A stretch of DNA of 64,000 bases from Saccharicrinis aurantiacus (GTDB taxonomy: Bacteria; Bacteroidota; Bacteroidia; Bacteroidales; Marinilabiliaceae), in NCBI RefSeq assembly GCF_001660705.2, contig NZ_LYBV02000018.1:61954-125953 (forward strand), written 5' to 3'. The notes under the pieces were generated by a model. The model did no database searches and was not told where the DNA came from. It was given only the letters and a program-made list of their open reading frames with translations. The position numbers and the translations under genes were made by a program. Below, one piece after another: positions 1-10,139 of the stretch; within the stretch, counting starts at the first letter, position 1, and each line of letters begins with the position of its first letter.

Positions 1-967
1 ACTTACCCATATCAGAACCATTCATAAAATTACCAGTATATAGCTGAATGCCTGGTTCTGTTGTATAAACATCCATTACTCTGCCTGAAGTAGGATCGTA
101 TAAAATAGCTGCGTGCGATAATAATTCCTCATCTTTATTTAGCACAAAGTTTATATCATAACCATTACCCAGTTTTAACTGTTCAAAATCATCGTTTATG
201 CGAGCACCAAGAGGCAATGATGATTTAAAATTGTAAGGTGTACCTTCAACATTATCCAATTCTCCTGTAGGTATCTGTGTACTATCGAGAGGAGTATAAT
301 AATCGGCATTAACATACAAGTGATGATCAAGTATGGTTCCACTAGCCTCACCTCCTAGGTTAAAGAAGGCATGATTGGATAAGTTAATTGGCGTAGCTTT
401 ATCGGTACTTGCTTTATAGACTATAATTAATTCATTATCGTCACTAAGACTGAAGGATACATAAAGCTGCAAGTTTCCAGGATAACCTTGTTCACCATCA
501 ACCGATAAGTATGAAAATACCACTTCTGTAGTGCTTACTTTGGCAACATCCCAAACTTGCTTAAACAAACCTTCACTCCCACCATGTATGCTATTTACAC
601 CGTTATTTATGGGTAATTGGTATTGTACTGAGTCTAATATAAACTGACCTTTGGCAATTCTATTGGCATAACGTCCTACTGTATTCCCATAATAAGGGCC
701 ATTTGCCTCTAAATAAGCATCACCAGTTGCAAAACCAGTATTTACATCATCAAACTTACCATTCTTATCGGGCATCCAAATTGAAACAATACGTGCTCCA
801 AAATTAGTAAGCTGTATGGTGCTGCCTTTAGAGTTTTTAAGAGTGAATAGCTCTATACTTTTTCCATCCAACTCAGTTTTAAAATCAGCCTCTCTAAGAA
901 TTTCATAGCTACCATTTTCACATCCTAATAAGGCAATAAGCGCAGCTAATACTAAAATTATTTTCAT
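1..967 (-). CDS. galM: Aldose 1-epimerase (galactose mutarotase), lipoprotein, 3' end cut by the window
   Basis: This open frame has no stop because it runs off the left edge; about 322 codons are visible from the ATG at 967. It begins MKIILVLAALIALLGCEN, a type II signal peptide with lipobox cysteine at residue 16, so the protein should sit in an envelope membrane. Mutarotase hallmarks follow: TNFGARIVS, a GNTVGRYANRIAKG block, NGVNSIHGG, and near the edge TTEPGIQLYTGN. Aldose 1-epimerases interconvert alpha and beta anomers of sugars such as glucose and galactose. A periplasmic version fits a glycan-degrading neighbourhood, although a kinase gene on the opposite strand separates it from the polysaccharide locus. 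The family call is secure; the preferred sugar is not known. Confidence 0.9.
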   Translation of the reverse strand, partial: MKIILVLAALIALLGCENGSYEILREADFKTELDGKSIELFTLKNSKGSTIQLTNFGARIVSIWMPDKNGKFDDVNTGFATGDAYLEANGPYYGNTVGRYANRIAKGQFILDSVQYQLPINNGVNSIHGGSEGLFKQVWDVAKVSTTEVVFSYLSVDGEQGYPGNLQLYVSFSLSDDNELIIVYKASTDKATPINLSNHAFFNLGGEASGTILDHHLYVNADYYTPLDSTQIPTGELDNVEGTPYNFKSSLPLGARINDDFEQLKLGNGYDINFVLNKDEELLSHAAILYDPTSGRVMDVYTTEPGIQLYTGNFMNGSDMGK

Positions 968-1186
968 TTCAATACTTATTTTATGATAAATTAAAATTTA
1001 CGTAACAATAAAAAACACAACATCAAATACTAATATTAAGTTGATAAGTAAACCTCTACTATCTCTTTAATTAAATTAGATATTATTTACAATTAAAAAT
1101 CAGATAACAATATTACTGCTTTTTTTTCTGTGATAAAACCTAACATAATTATTAGGATAATATATTGTGGAAATATAAAATAGTAT

Positions 1187-1194
1187 TATGTTTG
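1187..1194 (+). promoter_or_regulatory. Candidate Bacteroidota -7 box upstream of the histidine kinase
   Basis: TATGTTTG matches the TAnnTTTG -7 consensus of Bacteroidota sigma factors. A TTG about 20 bases upstream (near 1165) could be the -33 element. This would give a leader of about 140 bases that contains the hairpin at 1209-1260. Confidence 0.35.
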
Positions 1195-1208
1195 CAAACC
1201 TTTCTGTA

Positions 1209-1260
1209 AGCTATTGGTTTTAATATGGTAAGATTTGTAGCCCCCAAAACCAATAAAGCT
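1209..1260 (+). promoter_or_regulatory. Long stem-loop in the leader of the histidine kinase gene
   Basis: TATTGGTTTT (1212-1221) pairs perfectly with AAAACCAATA (1246-1255). An extra AGC/GCT pair lies beyond a two-base bulge. The 24-base loop holds CCCCC (1241-1245), which could alternatively pair with GGGG at 1264-1267 just outside the stem. Its position between promoter and start suggests an RNA leader element; the function is unknown. Confidence 0.4.
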
Positions 1261-1344
1261 AATGGGGATGAAAAATACTTTGAACGTAAAAAATTAAGAT
1301 AACAGAGCGTACTTGATTGATTCATTAATAATAAATTGATTGAA

Positions 1345-2937
1345 ATGACTATTGAGAAACCAGAAAATCAACATATAATTGACTTACTTGATAATGGGTA
1401 TGTTTGTTTTTCAATAGTTAACAAAGATCCTATTAACCTTAGAATTAAGCAACTTAATCAATTTGCAATTAAGATTTTAGGGCTTTCTGAAAAGGATATT
1501 TATAATATTTCCTTTAAAGATTTGGCTCCTGAGTGTTATGAGTCTATCCATTATAATTTTAATATATTACTACAATCAAAAACAACAATTCGATTTATCA
1601 CAACGGTTTTTAGCAAAAATATAACACTCTCAATAAAAGCCACATATACAAACCGCAACGAAATTACTTGTATATTTTATGATATAAGTGAGCAGCTAAA
1701 TTATGAACAACGCCTTCAGGAACAAAATGAAGAAATTCAAACTCAAAACGAAGAATTAGCTGCTACTAATGAGGAGTTAATACAAAGCTCTGAAAACTTA
1801 TTTGAGACCAATAATATATTAGCAAAAAATGAACAAGAGTTAAAACAAATAAACGGAATGATTCAGTCGGTATTAAACCATATACCTGCTGCGGTGTTCT
1901 GGAAGAACACTGAATCTATTTATTTAGGTTGTAATATAGTATTTGCAAGAGATGCGGGTTATAACGATCCTTCTGATATTATTGGTAAAACAGATGCTGA
2001 TTTTTTTTCTAAGTCTGATGTAGAACTCTATTATGCAGATGATAAAGAAGTTATTTCAAAAGGTATTAGAAAACTGAATTACGAAGAACCTCAGCAAAAA
2101 AGTGATGGTAGTATAAGTACTTTAAGAACAAACAAGGTACCACTACTCAACCACAAAAATGAGATAATTGGCATTATTGGTACTTACGAAGATATTACTG
2201 ATATAAAGAATATACAAATTGAATTAATTAAAGCAAAAGAAAAAGCAGAAGAGTCGGACAGATTAAAAAGTGCTTTTTTGGCCAATATGAGCCATGAAAT
2301 AAGAACTCCAATGAATGGCATTATTGGTTTTAGTCAATTACTAAAAGAAAAGGAAATAACAGACGAAGAAAAGGTTAGCTACATTGATATTATAAATGAA
2401 AGTGGTATTCAATTATTAAGCATTGTTAATGATATAATAGACATTTCTAAAATTGAAGCAGGACTTGTTGAATTACGCATAAAAGATATTAATGTTACCG
2501 ATTTGATAAACTCAAGTTATAGTTTCTATCTTAAGGTAGCAGAACAAAATAATATAAGTCTAACACTTAATAATAAGGTACCTAAGGAATTTAGTTTTGC
2601 TCAAGATGAAATTAAAATTCAGCAAATACTGGGTAATTTAATAAGCAACGCCATTAAGTTTACTCAAAAAGGTGGTGTTACCATAAATTGTAGGCTTGTA
2701 CGCGGCATGCTTAATATTGAAATTAAAGATACCGGCCTTGGTATTTCTGAGGAGTTTAAGAAATCTATATTCCAACGATTCAGACAAGGAAGATATAGAC
2801 CTGAATCGAATAGAGGAACCGGCTTAGGTCTATCTATTTGCAAAGGTTATATTGATAAAATGAACGGTTTTATTGGTTTTGACTCAGAACTAGGCAAAGG
2901 GTCTACATTTTATATTAGTCTACCATCATTAGCTTAA
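1345..2937 (+). CDS. PAS-PAS sensor histidine kinase
   Basis: A soluble-looking two-component sensor kinase of about 530 residues with no obvious transmembrane segment. There is an N-terminal PAS-like region (about 10-120), a Gln/Glu-rich coiled coil (about 120-170), a second PAS domain (about 172-290), then HisKA with FLANMSHEIRTPMNG, whose histidine is the phosphoacceptor. The ATPase domain carries LGNLISNAIKFT (N box), DTGLGIS (G1) and GTGLGLSI (G2). There is no receiver or output domain and no response regulator next to it, so it is an orphan within this window. An open frame starts at a TTG (1336), but the ATG at 1345 is the more natural start. The signal sensed and the target are unknown. 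Confidence 0.85.
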   Translation: MTIEKPENQHIIDLLDNGYVCFSIVNKDPINLRIKQLNQFAIKILGLSEKDIYNISFKDLAPECYESIHYNFNILLQSKTTIRFITTVFSKNITLSIKATYTNRNEITCIFYDISEQLNYEQRLQEQNEEIQTQNEELAATNEELIQSSENLFETNNILAKNEQELKQINGMIQSVLNHIPAAVFWKNTESIYLGCNIVFARDAGYNDPSDIIGKTDADFFSKSDVELYYADDKEVISKGIRKLNYEEPQQKSDGSISTLRTNKVPLLNHKNEIIGIIGTYEDITDIKNIQIELIKAKEKAEESDRLKSAFLANMSHEIRTPMNGIIGFSQLLKEKEITDEEKVSYIDIINESGIQLLSIVNDIIDISKIEAGLVELRIKDINVTDLINSSYSFYLKVAEQNNISLTLNNKVPKEFSFAQDEIKIQQILGNLISNAIKFTQKGGVTINCRLVRGMLNIEIKDTGLGISEEFKKSIFQRFRQGRYRPESNRGTGLGLSICKGYIDKMNGFIGFDSELGKGSTFYISLPSLA

Positions 2938-2938
2938 A

Positions 2939-2964
2939 AAGCCTTGAGGTAATCCCCAAGGCTT
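2939..2964. terminator. Bidirectional terminator between the histidine kinase and GH3 genes
   Basis: AAGCCTTG (2939-2946) and CAAGGCTT (2957-2964) form a stem, extended inward by GG/CC. It lies two bases after the kinase stop and just downstream of the convergent GH3 gene. T-rich sequence follows on the plus strand. Confidence 0.75.
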
Positions 2965-2988
2965 ATATCCAATATTTTTTTGAAGAAC

Positions 2989-5262
2989 TTATTTCAAGCT
3001 AAAATTGACCGAATGCTTTACTTCTGAACTTCCTCCCACATAAACTCTAAAACCGCCTGGTTCTAATACGTATTTCCCATTAGGAAAGTAATATCCAAGC
3101 TCTTTATCACTTAGTTTAAACGTTATATTCTCTGTACCGCCTGCTTTAATACTAACTTTCTGAAATCCTTTAAGCTCCTTCAAAGGGCGTGCATACGTAG
3201 CTGCCTTATCACATATATAAAGCTGAACAACCTCTTCTCCATCAACAGTTCCCGTGTTGGATACATTAACAGATACTTGAAGCGTTTCTCCTTTTGATAT
3301 TTCTGATGAAGATACTTTAATATCAGAATATTCAAAAGTTGTATAACTTAATCCAAACCCAAATGGATATAAAGGTGTATTTGGGGCATCGGTATAACTC
3401 GACCATAAATTATCTTCTGGATTTCCGGTATCAGGACGCCCCGTATTTTTATAGTTATAATAAATAGGAATTTGCCCCACATTTAAAGGAAACGTCATTG
3501 GTAACTTACCTGAAGGATTGTACTTTCCAAAAACAACATCAGCAATGGCATGACCAGCCTCAGTTCCACCGTGCCATGCTTCAAGAATTGCAGGAGCCTT
3601 TTCAGCAATTTCAGGAATAACCAAAGGACGACCGTTCATTAACACCACAACAATATTCTTATTTACCTTATAAATGGCATCGAATAACTCTTGTTGCAGG
3701 CCTCTTAATGTTATATCAGTTTGGCTACGACCTTCGCCCGACATAAATGCATCTTCACCTATGGCTAATAAAACAAGCTCTGATTTTTTTGCAGCATTAA
3801 CTGCAGCACTAAATCCTGATTTATCAGTGTTATTAATAGTTAAATGCGTTGGAAAAGCACGTCCTGCAGTTGCTAATTTACAACCCTCGGCATAATTAAT
3901 TTTTATACCATCGGCAGCGGCCTTAATGCCCGATAGCATTGAAACAGCCGAATTAGGTATTGCTTGCGCTCTCCAATTTCCAAGCGGACTGTCGTTGTCA
4001 TCCGCCAACGGGCCAATAACAGCTATTGATTTTACACTTGATGTGATGGGTAATAAATTGCCTTCATTTTTCAATAATACCATTGATTCGCGTGCTACTT
4101 TACGGGATGCTGACTTATGCTCACCTGTGTAAATATTGGCCTTTTCTCTATCGATATTACTATATTTATAAGGATCTTCGAATAAACCCAAACGATACTT
4201 AATTCTTAAAATTCTGCGAACAGCATCATCAATAAGTTTAACATCAACCTTACCCTCCATAACCAGTTCTTCAAGATACTTAATGTAAGCTGTTGCTTCC
4301 ATATCCATATCCGATCCGGCTGTAATGGCACGGAATGCGCACTCTTTTAAATCTGCTGCAGCCCCATGGATCATTATTTCGCCAATGCTATTCCAATCCG
4401 AAACCACAAATCCATCGTATCCCCACTCACCCTTAAGTAAGTCGCGTTGCAAGTAACTACTCGCTGTGGCAGGCATACCATCAATGGTATTAAAAGCATT
4501 CATAAAAGTAGCTACTCCACTTTCAGCCAAAGCCTTAAAAGGTGGAAGAACCACATTATGCAAGGACTCTCCTCCTATTTCAACAACATTATAATCTCTT
4601 CCTGACTCTGAAAAAGCATAGCCTGCAAAGTGTTTGGCGCAAGCAGCAATGGTATTTTCATTACTTAAATCATCTCCTTGAAAACCTTGCACTCTTGCTA
4701 AAGAAAAAGCTGTTGTTAAATAAGCATCCTCACCAGCGCCTTCCATTACTCTACCCCATCTTGCATCTCTTCCAACATCCACCATTGGAGCAAAAGTCCA
4801 ATGTAAACCATTTGCAGCAGCTTCCTTCGCTGCTATTGATGATGACAACACTGCCAAGTCTGGATTCCAAGAAGCAGCTTCTGCCAAAGGAATTGGAAAC
4901 ATGGTCTTCTGTCCGTGAATAACATCATAACCAAAAATCAAAGGAATACCTAACCTTGAGTTTTCCACAGCTATTTTCTGTGCATTCAAGGTAGCTTCTG
5001 CTCCTACAACATTTAACATCGATCCTACTCTGCCATTTTTAATATCCTCCAATAAATCTTGGGTATTTTTAGCATTAGGTGCAGGACCTGTCATCTCCCA
5101 CTGGCTCGTATGTTGGTTTAATTGGCCTATCTTTTCTTGCAGATTCATTCTGGCCAATAAATCTTCTATAAATTTATCTTCTTCAGTCATACCATTAGTA
5201 GTAATTGAACATGAAGAAAAAATAAACAAACCAATAAATACCGTTATTATAATTGTTTTCAT
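2989..5262 (-). CDS. bglX: GH3 beta-glucosidase (BglX-like), lipoprotein
   Basis: A 757-residue glycoside hydrolase family 3 exo-enzyme with the usual BglX length and order. A lipoprotein signal (IFSSC at about residue 18) is followed by the TIM barrel with KHFAGYAFSESGRDY, the nucleophile motif GFVVSDWNS (Asp 289), the alpha/beta sandwich domain, and a C-terminal fibronectin-III-like domain with LGYYFPNGKYVLEPG. GH3 enzymes remove terminal beta-glucosyl (sometimes xylosyl) units from oligosaccharides. The gene is last in the SusC/SusD operon, separated from susD by a hairpin, so it probably trims oligosaccharides in the periplasm or at the cell surface. Beta-glucosidase activity is inferred from the GH9/GH94 context. 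Confidence 0.9.
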   Translation of the reverse strand: MKTIIITVFIGLFIFSSCSITTNGMTEEDKFIEDLLARMNLQEKIGQLNQHTSQWEMTGPAPNAKNTQDLLEDIKNGRVGSMLNVVGAEATLNAQKIAVENSRLGIPLIFGYDVIHGQKTMFPIPLAEAASWNPDLAVLSSSIAAKEAAANGLHWTFAPMVDVGRDARWGRVMEGAGEDAYLTTAFSLARVQGFQGDDLSNENTIAACAKHFAGYAFSESGRDYNVVEIGGESLHNVVLPPFKALAESGVATFMNAFNTIDGMPATASSYLQRDLLKGEWGYDGFVVSDWNSIGEIMIHGAAADLKECAFRAITAGSDMDMEATAYIKYLEELVMEGKVDVKLIDDAVRRILRIKYRLGLFEDPYKYSNIDREKANIYTGEHKSASRKVARESMVLLKNEGNLLPITSSVKSIAVIGPLADDNDSPLGNWRAQAIPNSAVSMLSGIKAAADGIKINYAEGCKLATAGRAFPTHLTINNTDKSGFSAAVNAAKKSELVLLAIGEDAFMSGEGRSQTDITLRGLQQELFDAIYKVNKNIVVVLMNGRPLVIPEIAEKAPAILEAWHGGTEAGHAIADVVFGKYNPSGKLPMTFPLNVGQIPIYYNYKNTGRPDTGNPEDNLWSSYTDAPNTPLYPFGFGLSYTTFEYSDIKVSSSEISKGETLQVSVNVSNTGTVDGEEVVQLYICDKAATYARPLKELKGFQKVSIKAGGTENITFKLSDKELGYYFPNGKYVLEPGGFRVYVGGSSEVKHSVNFSLK

Positions 5263-5315
5263 ATTTTACTTATTTGATAATAAATAGTTTAGCTTAAACA
5301 AAGCTTAATAAACAA

Positions 5316-5343
5316 CTAAAGCTGCCACTTAGGGCAGCTTTAG
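5316..5343 (-). terminator. Hairpin between susD and the GH3 gene
   Basis: CTAAAGCTGCC and GGCAGCTTTAG form a perfect 11-bp stem with a six-base loop. It lies 30 bases past the susD stop. The sequence after it on the minus strand is only moderately T-rich, so it may be a partial terminator or an mRNA-stabilising hairpin that sets the susCD to GH3 ratio. Confidence 0.6.
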
Positions 5344-5372
5344 AATTTTTGACTTTGTTCTATCAATACTGA

Positions 5373-6893
5373 TTATCTCCAATATTTGTTCTGCACTAAG
5401 TTAGGATTTGCATCCAACTCTGTTTGTGGAATAGGTAGTTTACTATACTTCTCTGTAAAAGTAACTCCTTCACGATCTAACTCACTGCCTTTACCCCAGC
5501 GAATTAAATCGTAAAAACGATGTCCTTCGTATGATAATTCAGCAATTCTTTCTTTTTCGATAACAGTCATATCAACTGTCCCAACAGGATCAGTCATTCC
5601 AACTCTATTATGTAGTTTTTGAATTTCTCCTGCCGCATCGCCACCTGTTTGCACATAAGCTTCAGCTAATAATAGAATTACTTCAGCATAACGCATAATT
5701 CGAAGGTTTGTGCCCATATTAAGACCTGGTTCATCACCATCTCCTAAACCACCTTCATCATTCCAAGTTCCATATTTTAGTCGAAGAACACCTGCTCCCT
5801 CATGTTGATATCCTCCATCAGCATCCTTTAAACTAACATTATATTCAGGAGCTGCTAACTCATCATTATCTAATACTGTTCCTTTTCTTCGAGGGTCATT
5901 CACATCAAAAGCATCATACATTTTTCGTGTTGGAGGTAAAGCTCCCCAACCTGCAAACATTTCAATGGCAATATCACCACCATCGGCAGCACTCCAGTGT
6001 GTATCACGAGGACCACATAATATCCAGTGAATATTATTTTCTTGTGCTCTTCCATCGCCCCATATATTGTAGTTACCCCAGTTCCAACCTTCGAAAGTAG
6101 AATACCCTATCTCAAATAAAGACTCTGTACCGTATTCTGTTGATTTCTTAAGAACTTCTGAAAAATCAGATTCTAAGGCATAACCTTTAACAGCTTCTAA
6201 ATAAGGAACTGCCTCTGAATATTTCTCTTGAAATATTAATGCTTTCCCCATCATTGCGTTAGCAAATCCTTTTGCAATACGCCATGGATCTTGATCTCCT
6301 TTTTCTGGCAAGTCTGCAATAGCCATGGTTAAATCTGCTTCTATCTGGGCATAAATAGCCTCAACACTACTTGCTTCCATAAAGTATTCTGATGGTAAAA
6401 GTTCTGTTAAAACTAAAGGTACTTCATCAAATAGGTTCACCAATTCAAAATATAAATAAGCCCTCAAAGCATAGGCTTCAGCCTTTACTACAGCTGAATT
6501 TGGAGCCTCACCCACATTTTTAATAACTATGTTAGCTCTGTATATACCAAAATATAAACGCCCCCACAGGTCACTAATCTTTGTATTATTAGGTGTATGT
6601 TTCAAATCATCAAGATCATGGTATTCAGGTTGATCGCCATCATCAGAACCACCTGCTCTTGCTTCGTCAGATAAAACAGTTTTTATGTGATAAAGACTAA
6701 CCCAATCTTGCGCATTTACAACCTGAATCATATCATAAACTGCTGCTAATGCTTGCAAGTTATCTTCATCAGTTTTATAGAAATCTTCTTGCGGAATTAA
6801 TCCCTCTTCAGGTATTTCAAGCCAATCCTTTGAGCATGATGTAGAAACCAGCACAAGGAGAATTGCGAATAATTTATATATATTTTTCTTCAT
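5373..6893 (-). CDS. susD: SusD/RagB-like glycan-binding lipoprotein
   Basis: Surface lipoprotein that pairs with the SusC porin as a lid and binds oligosaccharide. The ATG at 6893 gives MKKNIYKLFAILLVLVSTSC, a clean lipoprotein signal; a longer frame starting at 6926 would overlap the end of susC and is less likely. SusD features are the DWLEIPEEGLIPQEDFYKT start, the TPR-like helices (AEAYALRAYLYFELVNLFDEVPL) and the C-terminal ERIAELSYEGHRFYDLIRWGK motif. It starts 19 bases after the susC stop, as in classical polysaccharide utilization loci. The surrounding GH9, GH94 and GH3 genes point to a beta-glucan or cello-oligosaccharide ligand; this is inference. Confidence 0.95.
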   Translation of the reverse strand: MKKNIYKLFAILLVLVSTSCSKDWLEIPEEGLIPQEDFYKTDEDNLQALAAVYDMIQVVNAQDWVSLYHIKTVLSDEARAGGSDDGDQPEYHDLDDLKHTPNNTKISDLWGRLYFGIYRANIVIKNVGEAPNSAVVKAEAYALRAYLYFELVNLFDEVPLVLTELLPSEYFMEASSVEAIYAQIEADLTMAIADLPEKGDQDPWRIAKGFANAMMGKALIFQEKYSEAVPYLEAVKGYALESDFSEVLKKSTEYGTESLFEIGYSTFEGWNWGNYNIWGDGRAQENNIHWILCGPRDTHWSAADGGDIAIEMFAGWGALPPTRKMYDAFDVNDPRRKGTVLDNDELAAPEYNVSLKDADGGYQHEGAGVLRLKYGTWNDEGGLGDGDEPGLNMGTNLRIMRYAEVILLLAEAYVQTGGDAAGEIQKLHNRVGMTDPVGTVDMTVIEKERIAELSYEGHRFYDLIRWGKGSELDREGVTFTEKYSKLPIPQTELDANPNLVQNKYWR

Positions 6894-6912
6894 TGCTTTA
6901 TTTTTTTCAAGA

Positions 6913-9900
6913 TTAGAACGATACATTTAAGCCAAACATTACCTTACGAGGTGTAGGATATACTCCTCTATCAACACCTTGACGATCAAACTGCTCGCTA
7001 CCAGCTTCAGGGTCCATACCATCATACTTTGTGAAGGTAAAATAGTCATCTAAGGATACATAAACTCTTACAGAACCAAGCTTTAGTGTCTCTAATAAAC
7101 CTGCAGGTAAGTTATAACCTAATTGAATTTGTTTAAGTCTAAAGAAATCAGCATCCTGTACCATCAAGTCACTTGCAAACATTTTACTATCTGCACCAGC
7201 CTTTGGCATAGAAGCGTTAGTATTACTAGCTGTCCATCTATCATCATAGAAGCTCTTAGGCATATTAGATGTTAAACGGTCAGTACGAATCCAACCATAA
7301 ATAACTTGATTACCCCCTTGACCTTGGCCTAACACATTAAAATCAAAACCTTTATATTCTGCAAAGAGAGATAAACCGTAAGTATATGTAGGATGTGGAC
7401 TTCCAATGTTTTTTCTATCAGCATCTACAGGTTCTAGCGTATCATTACCATCAGCGTCAACATAAATAGGGTTACCACTAGCGGCATCAATTCCATTTGT
7501 TTCATATCCTCTATAGTACCAAATTGGTTCTCCTACTTCAAAAGCTGTTGCGCCTGGCCATGATCCAGTACCAATAGAAGTACCATCTAAACGAGGAGAA
7601 ACAACATTAAGTCTGGTAACTTCGTTTTTAAGGGTTGCAAAGTTTCCATTTATTCCATACTTAAAGTCTCCACTGTAGTCTTTCCAACCTAAGCTTAATT
7701 CAACACCTGAGTTTTTAACATCACCGGCATTAGTCATCGATGGATATGTTCCAGAAGTTGCAGCGGGAGGTTGTGCAAACATTAATAAATCTTTTGTTTC
7801 TTTAGAGAAATAGTCAACTGAGAAAGTCAACTTACTATCTAACATTCTTAAGTCTAAACCAATATTAGTTTGTTCACTTGTTTCCCAAGTCAAATCTGGG
7901 TTTGCTGTTCTTCCTGGCTCAACTACAGTTATAAATCCACCATTTGAATCAATAGGGTATCTTAATCCTGAAGATGTTAGTGAAGAAGAATATAAGAATT
8001 GACCTTGATCACGTGCTCGACTAATAATAGAGTTTATACTACCATTTTGTCCCCAACTGGCACGTAATTTACCACTCGAAATAAAATCCACATTAAAGAA
8101 ATCTTCTTCCGAGAACGTCCATCCTGCTGAAAATGATGGAAAGACACCACCAATTCCGTCAATAGGTACGTTAGTTGTTGATGTTAAATCATTTCTTAGG
8201 GTAGCTGTTGCCATATATTTTCCTTTGTAGCTATATGAAGCTCTACCAAAATAAGATACTAACTTATTTTGGAAAGCATTTCCATTTGTTAATCCTTGAA
8301 CAGAACTAGTATAATCATGCTGAGCATACTGTTTTCCTTCACGAGGCATACCTGACGTATTTGTTGTAACATACTTATCAACACTCATTTGAGCAGACAT
8401 ACCAAGTACACCCGAGAAACTATGATCTCCCCAAGATTTATTGTAGTTTAAGAAATTCTCCCATTGCCATTGATAAAACAAATCATAATTATCTGATGTT
8501 GCAAGGGTTGAATTGTTTCTTTCAGTAGAATAGTAATAAGTCGGAGTCCAATTTTCGGTGTTAGTTATTTTTAAATCTAAACCTGGACGAGAAGTAAATT
8601 TTAGATCTTTAGTAAGGTCAACTTCCATAGTTATAGCCCCTATCAAACGATCCGTAACTCTCTCTTCTTGTGCTATATCCATTTGTAAGAATGGATTAAT
8701 CATTTCGCCTCTTACATTCTCAGATATAGCGTAATAATCTCCGTTAGCATCCTTTCTTAATGGTTGTCCCTCTGCCAATTTCTCTTGCATAAATGCATTT
8801 TCACTACCTACAGGAAGTGTAGTTGCAGTATAAGGGTCTAAGAGTAATGCTGAAGAAATAATTCCTCCAAATTCATCATCTTCATTCAATATTTTTCTTT
8901 TTGAACGAGCATAAGTTGCATTGACACCAACTTTTAACCAACTCTTAATTTCTTGATCAGCATTTAACCTAGCAGTAAAACGCTCAAAACCTGACTTATC
9001 TTCACCTATTATACCTTCTTGGTTGATATAACTAATAGAAGTAAAATATTTTGACTTTTGCGTACCTCCTGAAAATGAAACATTGTGAGATTGAATAGGC
9101 GCTGTTGTGAAAATTTCATCTAACCAATCCGTATCATGATCACTTGTTACTACATCATAACCTCTTTCACTTTGATATTGTTGATATTCTCCTGCATTTA
9201 ATAAACTTGGTAAGTTACCAACACTTTGGATACCATAACTAAAATCGTAGGTTACTTTTCCTTCGCCTGCTTTACCTTGTTTTGTAGTAATCATTACTAC
9301 TCCATTACCACCTTCTGCACCATAAATAGCAGATGAAGCACCATCTTTAAGCACTTCCATAGATGCGATATCACTAGGAGCGATTGACGAAATATCAGAC
9401 ATCCTAATACCATCAACAATATAAAGTGGGTTAGAATTGCCATTTGTACCTGCACCGCGAATTTTCATATTCATACCTGCACCAGGAGAACCTGACTGTG
9501 GTACAATAACAACACCAGGTGTTCTACCTTGTAATGCACTCTCTGCATTCGTCCAAGAAATATTCTCTAATTCTTTAGACTCAATACCAGCGATGGCTCC
9601 AGTTACAAGACTCTTTTTCTGCACTCCATAACCAACAACCACAACCTCATCTACATCCTGTGTATCTGCAGTTAAAGTAGGATTAATGGTTGTTTGGTCC
9701 CCTACAGGCACCTCTTGCTCGTTAAATCCTATAAAACTAAATACTAGAACATCGCTAGACATAGCTTGAATGGAATACTTCCCATCAATATTTGTAACTG
9801 TTCCAACTGTTGTTCCTTTAATAACAACATTTACGCCAGGTAATGCTTCTCCTGAAGCATCTGTAATTGTACCGGAAACGCTTTGTGTTTGCGCCATTAC

Positions 9901-10023
9901 CAGTGAGAAGTTTAAACACATCAACAATAAAACCATTGCCGATTTAAGTAACTTTGATGATATCGTTACTTCTTTACGTTTTGTTAACAAACTACTAATA
10001 GTAGTTGAGTTGCTTTTTTTCAT
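6913..10023 (-). CDS. susC: SusC/RagA-like TonB-dependent oligosaccharide transporter
   Basis: A 1036-residue outer-membrane transporter. A signal peptide ends near FSLVMAQ. A carboxypeptidase-regulatory-like domain follows (SVSGTITDASGEALPGVNVV), then a TonB box region (DEVVVVGYGVQKK), the plug with YIVDGIRM and SMEVLKDGASSAIYG, and a long 22-strand barrel ending in VMFGLNVSF, with the terminal aromatic typical of outer-membrane barrels. It is the only SusC in the window, although sulfatase and propeller genes extend for another 35 kb. It is separated from the upstream GH9 gene by a 116-base gap with a hairpin. Confidence 0.97.
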   Translation of the reverse strand: MKKSNSTTISSLLTKRKEVTISSKLLKSAMVLLLMCLNFSLVMAQTQSVSGTITDASGEALPGVNVVIKGTTVGTVTNIDGKYSIQAMSSDVLVFSFIGFNEQEVPVGDQTTINPTLTADTQDVDEVVVVGYGVQKKSLVTGAIAGIESKELENISWTNAESALQGRTPGVVIVPQSGSPGAGMNMKIRGAGTNGNSNPLYIVDGIRMSDISSIAPSDIASMEVLKDGASSAIYGAEGGNGVVMITTKQGKAGEGKVTYDFSYGIQSVGNLPSLLNAGEYQQYQSERGYDVVTSDHDTDWLDEIFTTAPIQSHNVSFSGGTQKSKYFTSISYINQEGIIGEDKSGFERFTARLNADQEIKSWLKVGVNATYARSKRKILNEDDEFGGIISSALLLDPYTATTLPVGSENAFMQEKLAEGQPLRKDANGDYYAISENVRGEMINPFLQMDIAQEERVTDRLIGAITMEVDLTKDLKFTSRPGLDLKITNTENWTPTYYYSTERNNSTLATSDNYDLFYQWQWENFLNYNKSWGDHSFSGVLGMSAQMSVDKYVTTNTSGMPREGKQYAQHDYTSSVQGLTNGNAFQNKLVSYFGRASYSYKGKYMATATLRNDLTSTTNVPIDGIGGVFPSFSAGWTFSEEDFFNVDFISSGKLRASWGQNGSINSIISRARDQGQFLYSSSLTSSGLRYPIDSNGGFITVVEPGRTANPDLTWETSEQTNIGLDLRMLDSKLTFSVDYFSKETKDLLMFAQPPAATSGTYPSMTNAGDVKNSGVELSLGWKDYSGDFKYGINGNFATLKNEVTRLNVVSPRLDGTSIGTGSWPGATAFEVGEPIWYYRGYETNGIDAASGNPIYVDADGNDTLEPVDADRKNIGSPHPTYTYGLSLFAEYKGFDFNVLGQGQGGNQVIYGWIRTDRLTSNMPKSFYDDRWTASNTNASMPKAGADSKMFASDLMVQDADFFRLKQIQLGYNLPAGLLETLKLGSVRVYVSLDDYFTFTKYDGMDPEAGSEQFDRQGVDRGVYPTPRKVMFGLNVSF

Positions 10024-10088
10024 AGTTTTGTAACTTTAATTTTTCAATTCCATGTTTCCTTATAAATTGGATTTTGATAATTATAAAT

Positions 10089-10125
10089 GAACCTGATTAT
10101 AATGTGCGAAATTATTTTCAGGTTC
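10089..10125 (-). terminator. Hairpin between the GH9 gene and susC
   Basis: GAACCTGA and TCAGGTTC form an 8-bp stem with a long AT-rich loop in the 116-base gap. There is no strong U-run, so it may attenuate rather than stop transcription into susC. Confidence 0.4.
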
Positions 10126-10139
10126 TACTTTTCTCTCTT

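Noticed and set aside
1336..1344. TTG start for the histidine kinase
   Set aside because: It adds only three residues before an in-frame ATG; no ribosome-binding signal favours it.
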